Assembly: GCF_900108565.1 (NCBI RefSeq)
Contig: NZ_LT629971.1
Coordinates: 2,914,001 to 2,978,000 of the forward strand
DNA: 64,000 nt
Origin: Mycolicibacterium rutilum
GTDB taxonomy: Bacteria > Actinomycetota > Actinomycetes > Mycobacteriales > Mycobacteriaceae
Reading direction: 5' to 3'
Shown: one piece after another, positions 55,733 through 64,000 of the stretch
How positions within the stretch are numbered: the stretch's first letter is position 1
How the letters are laid out: the number at the start of each line of letters is the position of its first letter
Program-made: the position numbers and the translations under genes
Notes under the pieces: generated by a model
Seen by the model: the letters and a program-made list of their open reading frames with translations, nothing else
The model's database searches: none
What the model was told of the DNA's origin: nothing

Positions 55733-56140
55733 ATGTTCGCCAACGTCGGCTGGGGCGAGATGCTGATCCTGGTGATCGCCGGGCTGGTGATCCTGGGACC
55801 CGAACGGCTGCCCGGCGCCATCCGGTGGACCACCGGCGCGATCCGCCAAGCCCGTGACTACGTCAGCGGCGCCACCAGCCAACTGCGGGAGGATCTCGGC
55901 CCCGAGTTCGACGACCTGCGGCAGCCGCTCAGCGAGCTGAACAAGCTGCGCGGGATGACGCCGCGGGCGGCGCTGACCAAACACCTGCTCGACGGCGACG
56001 ACTCGATCTTCACCGGCAAGTTCGACGAGCCCAAGAACGGACAGAACGACAAACCGGTCAGCTCGCCGGCGCCCACGCCGCAGCCGCCGGCTGCCGAGCC
56101 TGCACCGGGAGTCACCCCGTTCGACACCGACGCGACGTAG
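55733..56140 (+). CDS. tatB: Twin-arginine translocase subunit TatB
   Basis: 135 residues: an N-terminal membrane helix ([20 protein letters not shown]), the conserved [12 protein letters not shown] hinge, an amphipathic helix and a disordered Pro-rich end. It forms the TatBC substrate receptor. It starts 3 bp after the htrA stop and is presumably co-translated with it, linking Tat export with protein quality control. Counterpart Rv1224. Confidence 0.95.
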   Translation: MFANVGWGEMLILVIAGLVILGPERLPGAIRWTTGAIRQARDYVSGATSQLREDLGPEFDDLRQPLSELNKLRGMTPRAALTKHLLDGDDSIFTGKFDEPKNGQNDKPVSSPAPTPQPPAAEPAPGVTPFDTDAT

Positions 56141-56149
56141 CGGCGCCGG

Positions 56150-56800
56150 TCAGAGGAAGTACTGCTCGTCGCCCGAGGGGTAGCCGCCACCGTTGGTGGC
56201 GATGTGGATGTGGTCGAAGTGGTTGGCGGTCTCGTTGCCGTAGTCGGCCGTCCAGCTCGGCGCGCCCACACCGGGGTAGAAGCCCTGCCGCCAGATCACG
56301 TGGATGACGCCCCAGCGTTTGGCGTTGCCCAACGCATAGCCGGCGATCTGATTGCCCAGCGCGATGCCCTCTTCAGAATCGTGATTCGGGATCATCACGT
56401 CGATCGCCAGGCCGTTGGGATGCCACTTCAGCGGGTCCTGGCGGTACCCGCCGATCGTCTTGATCTCCGGGAACAGCACGCTGATCGCCCGGGCCACCCG
56501 AATCGTGTTGATCTGCAACCCGTTTTCGGGGGTGATGCCCGGCGGCAGCGCGAACGGCACCGCCGCGCTGGCAACGGGTGCGCTGGCGGCCAGCAGTTCG
56601 GCCTCGGTGGGCACGGCCCGGTTGGGTGCAGCCGGCGGGGCAGCGCCCGCCTCCGACGGCGCGGCGGCCTGCTGCGGGTCCGCGGGTGGCTGCTTGGCCG
56701 GGGTGGCGGCCTGCGCATAGAACAGCCCGGCGGACAGCACGATCGAGCCGACCAATGCCAGCAACCGACCCCGGCCGCTGCTTGTCGACTTCTTTCCCAC
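56150..56800 (-). CDS. Exported peptidoglycan-hydrolase-like protein (M15-type His/Asp motifs)
   Basis: 216 residues from GTG 56800: membrane/signal segment LLALVGSIVLSAGLFYAQAA (about 14-33), an Ala/Pro-rich linker to about residue 85, then a domain ending in HPNGLAIDVMIPNHDSEEG and NHFDHIHIATNGGG. HxxGxAxD plus DHIHI recall the zinc site of M15/LAS peptidases, so action on cell-wall peptides is plausible. This domain is often listed as an unnamed mycobacterial C-terminal domain, so the function is inferred. TACAGT at 56808-56813 gives leaderless spacing to 56800. GTG 56809 is the alternative start. Confidence 0.75.
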   Translation of the reverse strand: MGKKSTSSGRGRLLALVGSIVLSAGLFYAQAATPAKQPPADPQQAAAPSEAGAAPPAAPNRAVPTEAELLAASAPVASAAVPFALPPGITPENGLQINTIRVARAISVLFPEIKTIGGYRQDPLKWHPNGLAIDVMIPNHDSEEGIALGNQIAGYALGNAKRWGVIHVIWRQGFYPGVGAPSWTADYGNETANHFDHIHIATNGGGYPSGDEQYFL

Positions 56801-56863
56801 GAACAGCACTGTAACGCGTTGTCTTACAAGGTGTGACGAACTTCGGCGGCCGACACTGACGCG

Positions 56864-58006
56864 TTATCGGCCCGCAGGGTCGAGTCCCAGCGACATACCC
56901 GCCAGGCCCCGCTTGCGGCTCGACAGCGCGTTGGCGATGCTGCGCAGCTCCTTGCCCGCCGCCGAATCCGGCGCGGAGAGCACCAGCGGGACCCCCGAGT
57001 CGCCTGCGGTCACCAGCGCCGGGTCCAGCGGCACCTGGCCGAGCAGCGGCACGTCGGCGCCCACGGAGCGCGACAGCCGCTCGGCGACCTGCCGGCCGCC
57101 GCCCTCACCGAAGAGCTGCATCGTGGTGCCGTCGGGCAGGGTCAGCCCGGACATGTTCTCCACCACGCCGACGATGCGCTGACGCGTCTGCAGCGCGATG
57201 GCGCCGGCCCGTTCGGCCACCTCGGCGGCCGCGAGTTGGGGCGTCGTGACGACCAGGATCTCGGCGCCGGGAATCAACTGCGCCACCGAGATGGCGACGT
57301 CGCCGGTGCCGGGCGGCAGGTCGAGCAGCAGCACGTCCAGATCGCCCCAGTAGACGTCGGCGAGGAACTGCTGCAGCGCGCGGTGCAGCATCGGGCCGCG
57401 CCACACCACCGGGGTGTTGCCCTGGGTGAACATCGCGATCGAGATGACGCGGACGTCGTGGGCGATCGGCGGCACGATCATCGCCTCGACCTGGGTGGGC
57501 CGGTCGGTGGTGCCCATCATCCGCGGGACCGAGTGCCCGTAGATGTCGGCGTCGAGAACCCCGACGGACAGTCCCCGCGCGGCCATCGCCGCCGCGAGGT
57601 TGACCGTCACGCTGGACTTGCCGACGCCGCCCTTGCCCGAGGCCACCGCGTAGACGCGGGTCAGCGAGCCGGGCTGGGCGAACGGGATGACCGGCTCGCG
57701 GGAATCGCCGCGCAGCTGCTTGCGCAGTTCGGTGCGTTGTTCGTCGTTCATCACGTCGAGGCTGACGCGGACGGCGCCGGTGCCGGGGACGTCGGCGACC
57801 GCGCGGGTGACCTGATCGGAGATCTCGGTCTTCTTCGGGCAGGCCGCGGTGGTCAGATACACCTCGACGTGGACGGCGGCGTCGCGCTCGACCGTGACGT
57901 TCTTGACCATGCCGAGCTCGGTGATCGGCCGCCGCAGCTCAGGGTCGATCACTTTGGCCAGCGCGCGGCGGACGGCGGCGTCCAGCTCGGAGGGAGATTC
58001 AGACAT
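56864..58006 (-). CDS. mrp: Mrp/NBP35 family Fe-S carrier ATPase
   Basis: 380-residue P-loop ATPase involved in Fe-S cluster transfer. An N-terminal MIP18/DUF59-like domain (about 1-90, with TTAACPKKTE) precedes the deviant Walker A SGKGGVGKSSVTVNLAA (about 117-133). DADIYGHSVPRM and LLLDLPPGTGD follow. The C-terminal CxxC found in many ApbC proteins is not present, as is usual for this actinobacterial branch. ATG 58006 lies 9 nt from TAGACT (58020-58015). Counterpart Rv1229c. Confidence 0.93.
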   Translation of the reverse strand: MSESPSELDAAVRRALAKVIDPELRRPITELGMVKNVTVERDAAVHVEVYLTTAACPKKTEISDQVTRAVADVPGTGAVRVSLDVMNDEQRTELRKQLRGDSREPVIPFAQPGSLTRVYAVASGKGGVGKSSVTVNLAAAMAARGLSVGVLDADIYGHSVPRMMGTTDRPTQVEAMIVPPIAHDVRVISIAMFTQGNTPVVWRGPMLHRALQQFLADVYWGDLDVLLLDLPPGTGDVAISVAQLIPGAEILVVTTPQLAAAEVAERAGAIALQTRQRIVGVVENMSGLTLPDGTTMQLFGEGGGRQVAERLSRSVGADVPLLGQVPLDPALVTAGDSGVPLVLSAPDSAAGKELRSIANALSSRKRGLAGMSLGLDPAGR

Positions 58007-58058
58007 CACCGTCGAGTCTAGGCCGACCCGGCGGACGCCTTTAACCGGCCGACGGTCC

Positions 58059-59480
58059 CTAGCCGACCGGGCCGGGCGCCGGGCCCGGCGCGGGCCCGGG
58101 TGCCGGTCCGGCGATCAGCGGCGGGCCGGGGGCCACGGCGGGTCCGGGCGGCGGGGGCGCGGCCGGCGCGACCGGGCCTGGCGGGGGAGCGCCCGGCGGC
58201 GGCACCAGCTGCTGCGCCTCGGGCGGTGCGCCCAGCGCCGGTTGCAGCGGCGGCGGCGCCGGGTTGTCCTGGATGCAGAACACCGCGCACTCGGGTTTCG
58301 GCGGCGGCTGCATCCACGGCGGGGTCCACGGCGGCGGCTGTGGCGGCGCCTCGGGTGTCGCGGGCGTCTGCGGGGCCGGTCCGGGCAGCGGCCCGAGCCG
58401 CTGGCCCGGCGCCAGGCCCGGCATGGTGCCCATCTGGCTGGCCGTCGCGTCCCGCTCGAGCAGCGGCATCAGCGCCAGCGGGTCGTTGGCGGGCAGTCCG
58501 AGCACGTTGAGCGGCAGCCCGGGGCCCAGGCCCTCGTAGCGGCTCAGTTCGGTGAGATGCACGTCGTCGGTGCCGGCCAGGGTGGGCACCTCGCCGGTGA
58601 TCGGCGGCAGATCCATCGGGACGACGCCGGTGGCGTAGGCCGCGGCCCAGCCCAGCACGTTGCGGGCGTAGGCGACCGAGTTGTTGTAGCGCAGGATCGC
58701 CGACATCACGTGCGACGGGTCGCGCAGGTTCAGGTTGCCGCTGCACAGGTAGCGCGCCGCGGCCAGGGTCGAGTCGTAGAGGTTCTGCACATCGGCCTTG
58801 CCGTCCCCGTCGCCGTCGGAGGCGTACCGCGACCAGGTGCCCGGCAGGAACTGCATCGGGCCCATCGCCCGCGCGTAGGTGACGCGGTCGGCGGTCCGGT
58901 TCTGCACGATGATCTCGTTGCCGGGCAGGGTGCCGTCCAGCGCGGGCCCGTAGATCGGCCGCACCGCGGTGCCGCGGGAGTCGGTGGCGCCGCCGTTGGC
59001 GTGCATCGATTCGATGCGTCCGATGCCTGCGAGCAGGTTCCAGCTCAGCCCGCAGCCTGGATAGGCCGAGGCCATCATCCGCTCCGCGTTGCGGTAGGCC
59101 GCCAGCGCCATTCCCGGAATACCAAGTGCGCCGGTCGAATTCACGACGGCGGCGGGCTGGGGAGAGGACACCGTGGAGGCGGCGACGTGGAACGCCGATG
59201 GCGTCTTGGTGACGGCGACGACCGAGGCGCCGGACCGGGCGCCCGGCGACGGTTCGACGGCTGCCAGCGGGGTGACGGCGGCGTCGCGGATCGGGGTGCG
59301 CATCGCGGGCGCGGCTCCGACGCCGCCGGCGAGCACGATCGGGGCGATGATCGCGACACCGAGACCCGCTCGCATACGAGACGCGGAAGCCGGTTTCTCG
59401 GTCGCGGAGCCGGGTGTGCGCATCAAGCGACCGGCCCGGCGCCGCACGGCATCGAGGGCGGCTCTCCCCCTTATGTGCAC
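58059..59480 (-). CDS. Membrane-anchored lytic transglycosylase (MltB/SLT_2 type)
   Basis: 473 residues. A basic N terminus and membrane helix (MRAGLGVAIIAPIVLAGGVGAA, about 38-60) are followed by a linker and the SLT_2 domain (about 125-295). Visible there are CGLSWNLLAGIGRIESMHAN (catalytic Glu in RIES), GPMQFLPGTWSRYASDGDGDG and NLYDSTLAAARYLC. Residues 380-473 are Pro/Ala/Gly-rich (PGPAPGPAPGPAPG). It should cleave glycan strands of peptidoglycan at the outer membrane face. GTG 59480 has AAGGA 7-8 nt upstream. ATG 59423 is an alternative that would shorten the basic tail. Confidence 0.87.
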   Translation of the reverse strand: MHIRGRAALDAVRRRAGRLMRTPGSATEKPASASRMRAGLGVAIIAPIVLAGGVGAAPAMRTPIRDAAVTPLAAVEPSPGARSGASVVAVTKTPSAFHVAASTVSSPQPAAVVNSTGALGIPGMALAAYRNAERMMASAYPGCGLSWNLLAGIGRIESMHANGGATDSRGTAVRPIYGPALDGTLPGNEIIVQNRTADRVTYARAMGPMQFLPGTWSRYASDGDGDGKADVQNLYDSTLAAARYLCSGNLNLRDPSHVMSAILRYNNSVAYARNVLGWAAAYATGVVPMDLPPITGEVPTLAGTDDVHLTELSRYEGLGPGLPLNVLGLPANDPLALMPLLERDATASQMGTMPGLAPGQRLGPLPGPAPQTPATPEAPPQPPPWTPPWMQPPPKPECAVFCIQDNPAPPPLQPALGAPPEAQQLVPPPGAPPPGPVAPAAPPPPGPAVAPGPPLIAGPAPGPAPGPAPGPVG

Positions 59481-59588
59481 TCAACCGTCCTTGGTGTGTG
59501 ATTGCTTGTGAACCAAGTCACCATACCTACTCGATAACACACGCGTAACAGCAATGGGGTCGACTGGCCGCGGCCTTTCGCATCGTGG

Positions 59589-60122
59589 CTACTTTTTGCT
59601 GCGGCGCTCGCTGTGCTCGGGGCGCGCGGCGGCCTCGTCGCCGTCGGCGCTGGGCGGCGACTGCAGCTGCGCCAGCATGTCGCGCAGCTCCTCCAGTTCG
59701 CGACGCAGGTAGTCACGGGTGACCACCTCGCCGACCGCCAACCGCAGCGCGGCCAGTTCGCGGGCCAGGTATTCGGTGTCGGCCTTGGTCTGCAGCGCCC
59801 GCCTGCGGTCCTCGTCGAGCGAGACGCGGTCCCGGTTCTCCTGGCGGTTCTGCGCGAGCAGGATCAGCGGCGCGGCGTACGCGGCCTGGGTGGAGAACGC
59901 CAGGTTGAGCAGAATGAACGGATAGGGATCCCACTGCAGGCTGACCGCGAACAGGTTCAGCGCGATCCAGACGATCACGATGATCGTCTGCCACGCCAGG
60001 TAGCGCCCGGTGCCCAGGAACCGGGCGATGGATTCGCTGAACTGCCCGACGGCCTCGGTGTCGAGGTTGAAGTTGAACCGGCGACTGGTCAGCGGCGTGT
60101 CGAGCCTGCTGCGGTCGGTCAT
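59589..60122 (-). CDS. DUF1003 membrane protein
   Basis: 177 residues: the DUF1003 region with two membrane helices (LAWQTIIVIVWIALNLFAVSL and YPFILLNLAFSTQAAYAAPLILLAQNRQ, about 45-95) and a helical, charged C-terminal tail (LDEDRRRALQTKADTEYLAR). ATG 60122 overlaps the stop of the MgtE-like gene (ATGA). The pair is conserved in mycobacteria (Rv1231c-Rv1232c region), suggesting the membrane helices of this protein serve the soluble MgtE-like partner. Confidence 0.88.
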   Translation of the reverse strand: MTDRSRLDTPLTSRRFNFNLDTEAVGQFSESIARFLGTGRYLAWQTIIVIVWIALNLFAVSLQWDPYPFILLNLAFSTQAAYAAPLILLAQNRQENRDRVSLDEDRRRALQTKADTEYLARELAALRLAVGEVVTRDYLRRELEELRDMLAQLQSPPSADGDEAAARPEHSERRSKK

Positions 60123-61411
60123 ATCGTCCCCTCGGCGGCGGCCAGGTCGGGTTCCTCGGTCTCGCGCCAGTCGTCGGGCAGCAGATGGTCGAGCACGTCG
60201 TCGACCGAGACGGCACCCAGCAGATGATTCTCGTCGTCGACCACCGGCCCGCACACCAGGTTGTACGCGGCGAAGTAACGCGTCACCGCGGCCAGCGAGT
60301 CCTCGGGGCCGAGGTTGGGCAGGTCGGTGTCGACGATGCCGCTGACCAGGTCGGCGGGCGGCTCCCGCAGCAGCCGCTGCAGGTGCACACAACCCAGGTA
60401 GTGGCCGGTGGGGGTCGCCGTCGGCGGGCGCACCACGAAGACCAGCGACGCCAGCGCCGGGGTCAGGTCGGGGTCGCGGACGCGGGCCAGCGCCTCGGCC
60501 ACCGTGGTGTCGGGGGCCAGCACCACCGGCTCCGACGTCATCAACCCGCCCGCGGTGTCCGGCGAGTGCGACAGCAGCCGTCGCACGTCCTCGGAGTCCT
60601 CGGGGTCCATCCGGCGCAGGAACTGCTCGGCATCCGACGGCGTCATCGAGCCCAGCAGGTCGGCCGCGTCGTCGGGGTCCATCGCCTCGAGGACGTCGGC
60701 GGCGCGTTCGGCGGGCAGCCGTTTGAGGACGTCGTGCTGATCGTCCTCGGGCAACTCCTGCAGCACGTCGGCCAGCCGTTCGTCGTCGAGCGCCTTGACG
60801 ACCTCGTAGCGCCGCTTGGCGGGCAACTCGCGGATGGCCTCGGCCACCTCGATCGCGCGCTGACCCTCGAACTGCTCGAGCAGCTGCGCCACACCCTGAT
60901 CCGGCATCGCCAACCCGGACGGTGTCAGGCCGTGCACATGATGCCAGTCGATGGCATGCACATTGCTGCGCCGGCCGAGCCGCCGGTGCTGGCGGACCGC
61001 CACCTTGGTGACCATCCAGTCGCGGGTCCGGGTCTGCTCGATGCCGAGGTCGACGACGATCAGCGGGACGTTTCGCAGTTCGGGCATGTCGGGGTCGTCG
61101 ACGCGGACCTCGGTCTCGATCACCTGGCCCAGCACCAGCACCTCGCCGGGTCGCTGCGCGAACCGGCGCAGCGACACGCTGCCGGTGGCCAGCGTCACCG
61201 CGCCGGGCTCGATCGACGTCACCCGCAGGATCGGAACGAAAATCCTTCGCCGCGTGAGCAGTTCGACAACCAAGCCGAGGACGCGCGGCTGTTGGCGCAC
61301 GATGCTGATGCTGATCACCACGTCGCGGACACGGCCGATGGACTCGCCGTCGGGGCCGAGCACCACCATCCCCGCTAGTCGGGCCGCATAGACCCTGTTC
61401 ACCGCCGCCAT
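60119..61411 (-). CDS. MgtE-N/CBS domain protein without the transport domain
   Basis: 430 residues. A PRC-barrel-like N terminus (MVVLGPDGESIGRVRDVVIS), the MgtE intracellular N domain (about 165-285, superhelical repeats such as LADVLQELPEDDQHDVLKRLP) and two CBS domains (about 290-415) are present. The five-helix magnesium channel of true MgtE is absent. It is therefore a cytoplasmic Mg2+/nucleotide-sensing module, probably acting on the coupled DUF1003 membrane protein. ATG 61411 lies 8 nt from TACCCT. Counterpart Rv1232c. Confidence 0.88.
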   Translation of the reverse strand: MAAVNRVYAARLAGMVVLGPDGESIGRVRDVVISISIVRQQPRVLGLVVELLTRRRIFVPILRVTSIEPGAVTLATGSVSLRRFAQRPGEVLVLGQVIETEVRVDDPDMPELRNVPLIVVDLGIEQTRTRDWMVTKVAVRQHRRLGRRSNVHAIDWHHVHGLTPSGLAMPDQGVAQLLEQFEGQRAIEVAEAIRELPAKRRYEVVKALDDERLADVLQELPEDDQHDVLKRLPAERAADVLEAMDPDDAADLLGSMTPSDAEQFLRRMDPEDSEDVRRLLSHSPDTAGGLMTSEPVVLAPDTTVAEALARVRDPDLTPALASLVFVVRPPTATPTGHYLGCVHLQRLLREPPADLVSGIVDTDLPNLGPEDSLAAVTRYFAAYNLVCGPVVDDENHLLGAVSVDDVLDHLLPDDWRETEEPDLAAAEGTI

Positions 61412-61418
61412 AACTCAA

Positions 61419-61430
61419 AGGGTAAAGACT
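61419..61430. promoter_or_regulatory. Abutting divergent -10 boxes (MgtE-like gene and CitE-like gene)
   Basis: Minus-strand TACCCT (61424-61419) is followed by 7 nt and ATG 61411. Plus-strand AAGACT (61425-61430), a weaker box, is followed by 6 nt and GTG 61437. Starts are 25 bp apart. Confidence 0.45.
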
Positions 61431-61436
61431 GTAGGC

Positions 61437-62393
61437 GTGGAAAACCGATATCGACCCCGCCGAACGGTGCTGTCCGTTCCCGGGAGCAGCGCCAAGATGG
61501 TCGAGAAGGCGAAAACACTGGCTGCCGACGAGGTGTTCCTCGACCTCGAGGACGCGGTCGCACCCGACGCCAAAGCCGAGGCCCGCACCCGGGTGGCGAC
61601 CGCGCTGGCCGAACCGGGTTGGGCCGGACAGCTGCGCGGCGTGCGGGTCAACGACTGGACCACGCCGTGGACCTACGCCGACATCATCGAGGTGGTCTCC
61701 ACCGCGGGTGCCGCGCTCGACATCGTCGTGCTGCCGAAGGTCACCGACGTTTCGCACATCGAGGCGCTGCATCTGCTGCTGAGCCAGCTCGAGACGACGC
61801 ACGGTCTGCCGGTCGGGCGCATCGGGATCGAGGCGCAGATCGAGAATGCTCAGGGACTCACCAACATTGACGCGATCGCGGCCGCGCCGCGGGTGCAGGC
61901 GCTGGTGCTCGGGCCCGCCGACATGGCGGCCAGCCTGAACATGCGGACACTCGAAGTGGGGGAGCAGCCCGAGGGTTACGACGTCGGCGACGCCCACCAC
62001 CACGTGCTGATGCGGATCCTGATCGCGGCGCGCACGCACGGTGTGCTGGCGATCGACGGCCCCTACCTCAAGGTTCGCGACGTCGACGGGTTCCGGCGGG
62101 TGGCCGGACGGTCGGCGGCGCTCGGCTACGACGGCAAATGGGTGCTGCATCCGGACCAGATCGCCGCGGGCAACGACATTTTCAGTCCGCGGCAGAAGGA
62201 TTACGACCACGCCGAGCTGATCCTCGAGGCCTACGAGTGGCACACTTCGCGGGCCGGCGGCGCCAGGGGCGCGGCGATGCTGGGTGACGAGATGATCGAC
62301 GAGGCGAGCCGGAAGATGGCCCTGGTGATCGCCGGGAAGGGCCGCGCCGCAGGCATGAAGCGCGAGGGTGAGCCGTTCCGGCCGCCTCAGTGA
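61437..62393 (+). CDS. HpcH/HpaI aldolase family CoA-ester lyase (CitE/Mcl-like)
   Basis: 318-residue TIM barrel of the CitE/malyl-CoA lyase group: TVLSVPGSSAKMVEKAKTLAADEVFLDLEDAVAPDAK at the front (metal-binding Glu/Asp in DLEDAV), IGIEAQIENAQGLTNIDAIA, LVLGPADMAASLNM and WVLHPDQIAAGNDIFSP. Probably acts on a (methyl)malyl-CoA or related thioester. No citrate lyase alpha or gamma subunit is nearby, so it is not a CitDEF complex. It is a leaderless GTG start. Confidence 0.88.
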   Translation: MENRYRPRRTVLSVPGSSAKMVEKAKTLAADEVFLDLEDAVAPDAKAEARTRVATALAEPGWAGQLRGVRVNDWTTPWTYADIIEVVSTAGAALDIVVLPKVTDVSHIEALHLLLSQLETTHGLPVGRIGIEAQIENAQGLTNIDAIAAAPRVQALVLGPADMAASLNMRTLEVGEQPEGYDVGDAHHHVLMRILIAARTHGVLAIDGPYLKVRDVDGFRRVAGRSAALGYDGKWVLHPDQIAAGNDIFSPRQKDYDHAELILEAYEWHTSRAGGARGAAMLGDEMIDEASRKMALVIAGKGRAAGMKREGEPFRPPQ

Positions 62394-62406
62394 ACTTGGG
62401 CGCGGC

Positions 62407-62847
62407 TCAGATCCACTGCCATCCGCTGGCGATCAGCGCGACGTAGAGCACCAGGTAGATCAGGTATCCCGCGATCGTCAGCCCACCGATGATCGTGGCG
62501 GCCAACGCGATTCCGTAGCCGTCCTGCCTGGTGCGCCTGGTCTCGCGGATCGCGATCACGCCGAGGATGACGCCGGCGATCGCGCTCACGCCGCAGCAGA
62601 TCACGCCGAGCACCGACGCGACCAGCCCACCGATGGCCTTGCCGTTCGTGCCGGGCGGCTTGCCGACCGGATAGGGGCTGTAGCCGTAGGGACCCGCCGG
62701 CGGATAGCCCCAGTACGGCGGCGGATAACCGGGCACCGGCGGCGGCAGATTGTCGGGATAGTCGACCGGCGCGAACGATTCGCCTTGCTGGCCAACGTCT
62801 TCCAGCGGCGGGTACTCCCTGGGCTCGTCCGGACCCGGCCCCGTCAC
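62407..62847 (-). CDS. DUF4190 membrane protein, second of a pair (146 aa)
   Basis: A Pro/Tyr/Gly-rich N terminus (PPPVPGYPPPYWGYPPAGPY) followed by a DUF4190 two-helix unit (NGKAIGGLVASVLGVICCGV, AGVILGVIAIRETRRT) and a third helix (IIGGLTIAGYLIYLVLYVAL). GTG 62847 begins 4 nt after the stop of the upstream DUF4190 gene. The two proteins share design and are probably a tandem duplication. Function unknown. Confidence 0.82.
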   Translation of the reverse strand: MTGPGPDEPREYPPLEDVGQQGESFAPVDYPDNLPPPVPGYPPPYWGYPPAGPYGYSPYPVGKPPGTNGKAIGGLVASVLGVICCGVSAIAGVILGVIAIRETRRTRQDGYGIALAATIIGGLTIAGYLIYLVLYVALIASGWQWI

Positions 62848-62851
62848 CGGT

Positions 62852-63505
62852 TCAACCGCCGGCCAGCATCGCGATGCCGATCACCACGGTCAGGAAGAAC
62901 GTCGCCGCGCCGACGGCGATGCCGGCGATCGCCATGGTGCGGCCGCCTTCACCGGTGTCCTTGATCTGGTTGAGCGCAACGACGCCGAGCACGATCCCGA
63001 CGATCGAGGCGATGCCGCAGAAGAACGGGACCACGCCGATCAGCGACGCCACCAGCGAGCCGATCGCCATCGCGTTCGTCTTCTGTCCCGGCGGCGCCGG
63101 ATAACCGGGTGCCGGGTACGCACCGTAGGGCGGTGGCGCGCCGTATGGCGGGGGCGGCGGATAGGCGGGCGCCCCGAATGTGGACGGGTCGGGGTAGGGC
63201 GGGGGATAGGCGCCGGGCGGAGGGGGTGGGTTATGACCCGGCGGGGGTGGATAGGCGCCCGGCTGCGCAGGCGGATATCCCGGCGGCGGATACGCCGGCG
63301 GGTAGTTCGTCGTGGGGTCGTACGCGCCGTATGCCGGCGTCGACGCCGAGGGGTCCACGCCGGATTCCTGGGCTTCTGAAGGAGGATCGGTGTCTTCGGG
63401 CATGTCCTCGATCGGCGGCGCCTCGTGGCCGCTCGACGACTCGGACGCACCATCGGCGGGCTCGGATGGTGCCGTTCGTGCCGCGTCGTCGTCCGGATTT
63501 GTCAT
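62852..63505 (-). CDS. DUF4190 membrane protein with long Pro/Tyr-rich arm (217 aa)
   Basis: ATG 63505 gives MTNPDDDAARTAPSEPADGA, an acidic start. About 80 residues of PPPGYPP/PAYPPPPPYGAPP repeats follow, then a DUF4190 pair of helices (NAMAIGSLVASLIGVVPFFC, IASIVGIVLGVVALNQIKDT) and a last helix (MAIAGIAVGAATFFLTVVIG). TAGGTT (63518-63513) lies 7 nt before the ATG, so the message is leaderless. Together with the 62407 gene it forms a two-gene operon. The proline arm may be cytoplasmic and interact with other proteins. Confidence 0.85.
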   Translation of the reverse strand: MTNPDDDAARTAPSEPADGASESSSGHEAPPIEDMPEDTDPPSEAQESGVDPSASTPAYGAYDPTTNYPPAYPPPGYPPAQPGAYPPPPGHNPPPPPGAYPPPYPDPSTFGAPAYPPPPPYGAPPPYGAYPAPGYPAPPGQKTNAMAIGSLVASLIGVVPFFCGIASIVGIVLGVVALNQIKDTGEGGRTMAIAGIAVGAATFFLTVVIGIAMLAGG

Positions 63506-63613
63506 GCTTGTCAACCTAGCGCACGGATCGGGCACCTTCGTGGGCGTCCGATCGTTGGTCCGGGTGAGAGCAGCAACCTGATCGAGCGCGCACGAAAGCG
63601 AGAAAGAGGACCC

Positions 63614-64000
63614 ATGACCAGCCCGTTTCAACCTGGATCGAATGCCGGTGCAACGCCAGGCGGTGCGAGCGCGGGCCGCGGCCCTGGTGGTCTGCCCACG
63701 CCGCCGAAAGGCTGGCCGATCGGTTCGTACCCGACCTACGCCGAGGCGCAGCGGGCAGTGGATTACCTGTCGGATCAGGAATTCCCCGTGCAGCAGGTGA
63801 CGATCGTCGGTGTCGACCTCATGCAGGTCGAGCGTGTCACCGGACGCCTGACCTGGCCCAAGGTGCTCGGTGGCGGCGTCCTCACCGGCGCCTGGCTGGG
63901 TCTGTTCATCGGCCTGATACTCGGGTTCTTCAGCCCGAGCCCCTGGGGCGCGCTGGCCACCGGCCTGATCGCCGGTGTGTTCTTCGGCTTGATCACGTCC
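63614..64000 (+). CDS. Rv1234-like general-stress/GsiB-type membrane protein (partial)
   Basis: ATG 63614 after AAAGAGGA. The first 129 codons are in the window: a Gly/Pro-rich N terminus, the 'general stress protein 17M-like' segment GSYPTYAEAQRAVDYLSDQEFPVQQVTIVGVDLMQVERVTGRLTWPKV, and a Gly-rich glycine-zipper hydrophobic region (GAWLGLFIGLILGFFSPSPWGALATGLIAGVFFGLI). It matches Rv1234 in order and sequence as I recall it. The C terminus lies beyond the window. Confidence 0.9.
   Translation, partial: MTSPFQPGSNAGATPGGASAGRGPGGLPTPPKGWPIGSYPTYAEAQRAVDYLSDQEFPVQQVTIVGVDLMQVERVTGRLTWPKVLGGGVLTGAWLGLFIGLILGFFSPSPWGALATGLIAGVFFGLITS

Noticed and set aside
60123..62243. Long minus-strand frame upstream of the DUF1003 gene in the same frame
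   Set aside because: Only the part from the ATG at 60122 encodes the DUF1003 protein. The rest is out of frame with the MgtE-like gene and antisense to the lyase gene.

Overview
The window comes from a high-GC actinobacterium, almost certainly a rapidly growing mycobacterium (Mycolicibacterium type). Mycothiol (mshB), coenzyme F420 (fbiC), methylglucose-lipopolysaccharide/glucan (gpgS, glgM, glgC) and LpqW genes are present. From memory, the gene order follows the M. tuberculosis H37Rv stretch Rv1165 to Rv1234. The PE/PPE/esxKL genes that M. tuberculosis carries here are absent. In their place are GjpA-like surface proteins and an unrelated-looking type VII substrate cluster. I see no rRNA, tRNA, insertion sequence, prophage or CRISPR array.

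Layout. 0-2.4 kb: end of an unknown gene, a 55-aa Cys/Lys-rich protein, typA. 2.4-12 kb: three paralogous secreted GjpA-like proteins on the minus strand, interrupted by lpqW; then mshB, a 35-aa ORF, a small membrane protein and another secreted protein with an acidic tail. 12-19 kb: fbiC behind a leaderless upstream ORF, a YceI protein, a DUF1353 protein, fadH with a PadR regulator. 19-25 kb: fdxC, dapC, and the proline-catabolism set pruC/pruA/pruB. 25-31 kb: a gene remnant, VOC, Nudix, fadD36-VOC-M15 peptidase operon, and an Ig-like surface protein. 31-35 kb: divergent dapD/dapE and an ABC-F protein with a structured leader. 35-40 kb: three candidate type VII secretion substrates and an HTH-less AAA regulator-like protein, then LOG. 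40-48 kb: fadD6, folP2-gpgS, a DivIVA-like protein, tag, a DUF3117 protein, divergent glgM/glgC. 48-53 kb: an isoprenylcysteine-methyltransferase-like protein, an ABC efflux pump with its TetR regulator, an O-methyltransferase. 53-64 kb: envelope-stress set sigE-rseA-htrA-tatB, two peptidoglycan-active proteins, mrp, a DUF1003/MgtE-CBS pair, a CitE-like lyase, two DUF4190 proteins and the start of an Rv1234-like protein.

Together the genes cover envelope building and surveillance: lysine/DAP synthesis for peptidoglycan, PIM/LAM control, polymethylated glucan synthesis, the SigE stress circuit, Tat export and cell-wall hydrolases. Transcription signals stand out. At least a dozen genes have a TANNNT box 6-8 nt before the start codon, which implies leaderless mRNAs. 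Several divergent pairs have starts only 21-25 bp apart with abutting or overlapping -10 boxes. The three gjpA-like genes share one 17-bp promoter module at the same distance from the start. The most novel-looking items are that gjpA module, the fbiC upstream ORF, the ABC-F leader, the type VII cassette with its HTH-less ATPase, and a block of foreign-looking codons inside folP2.
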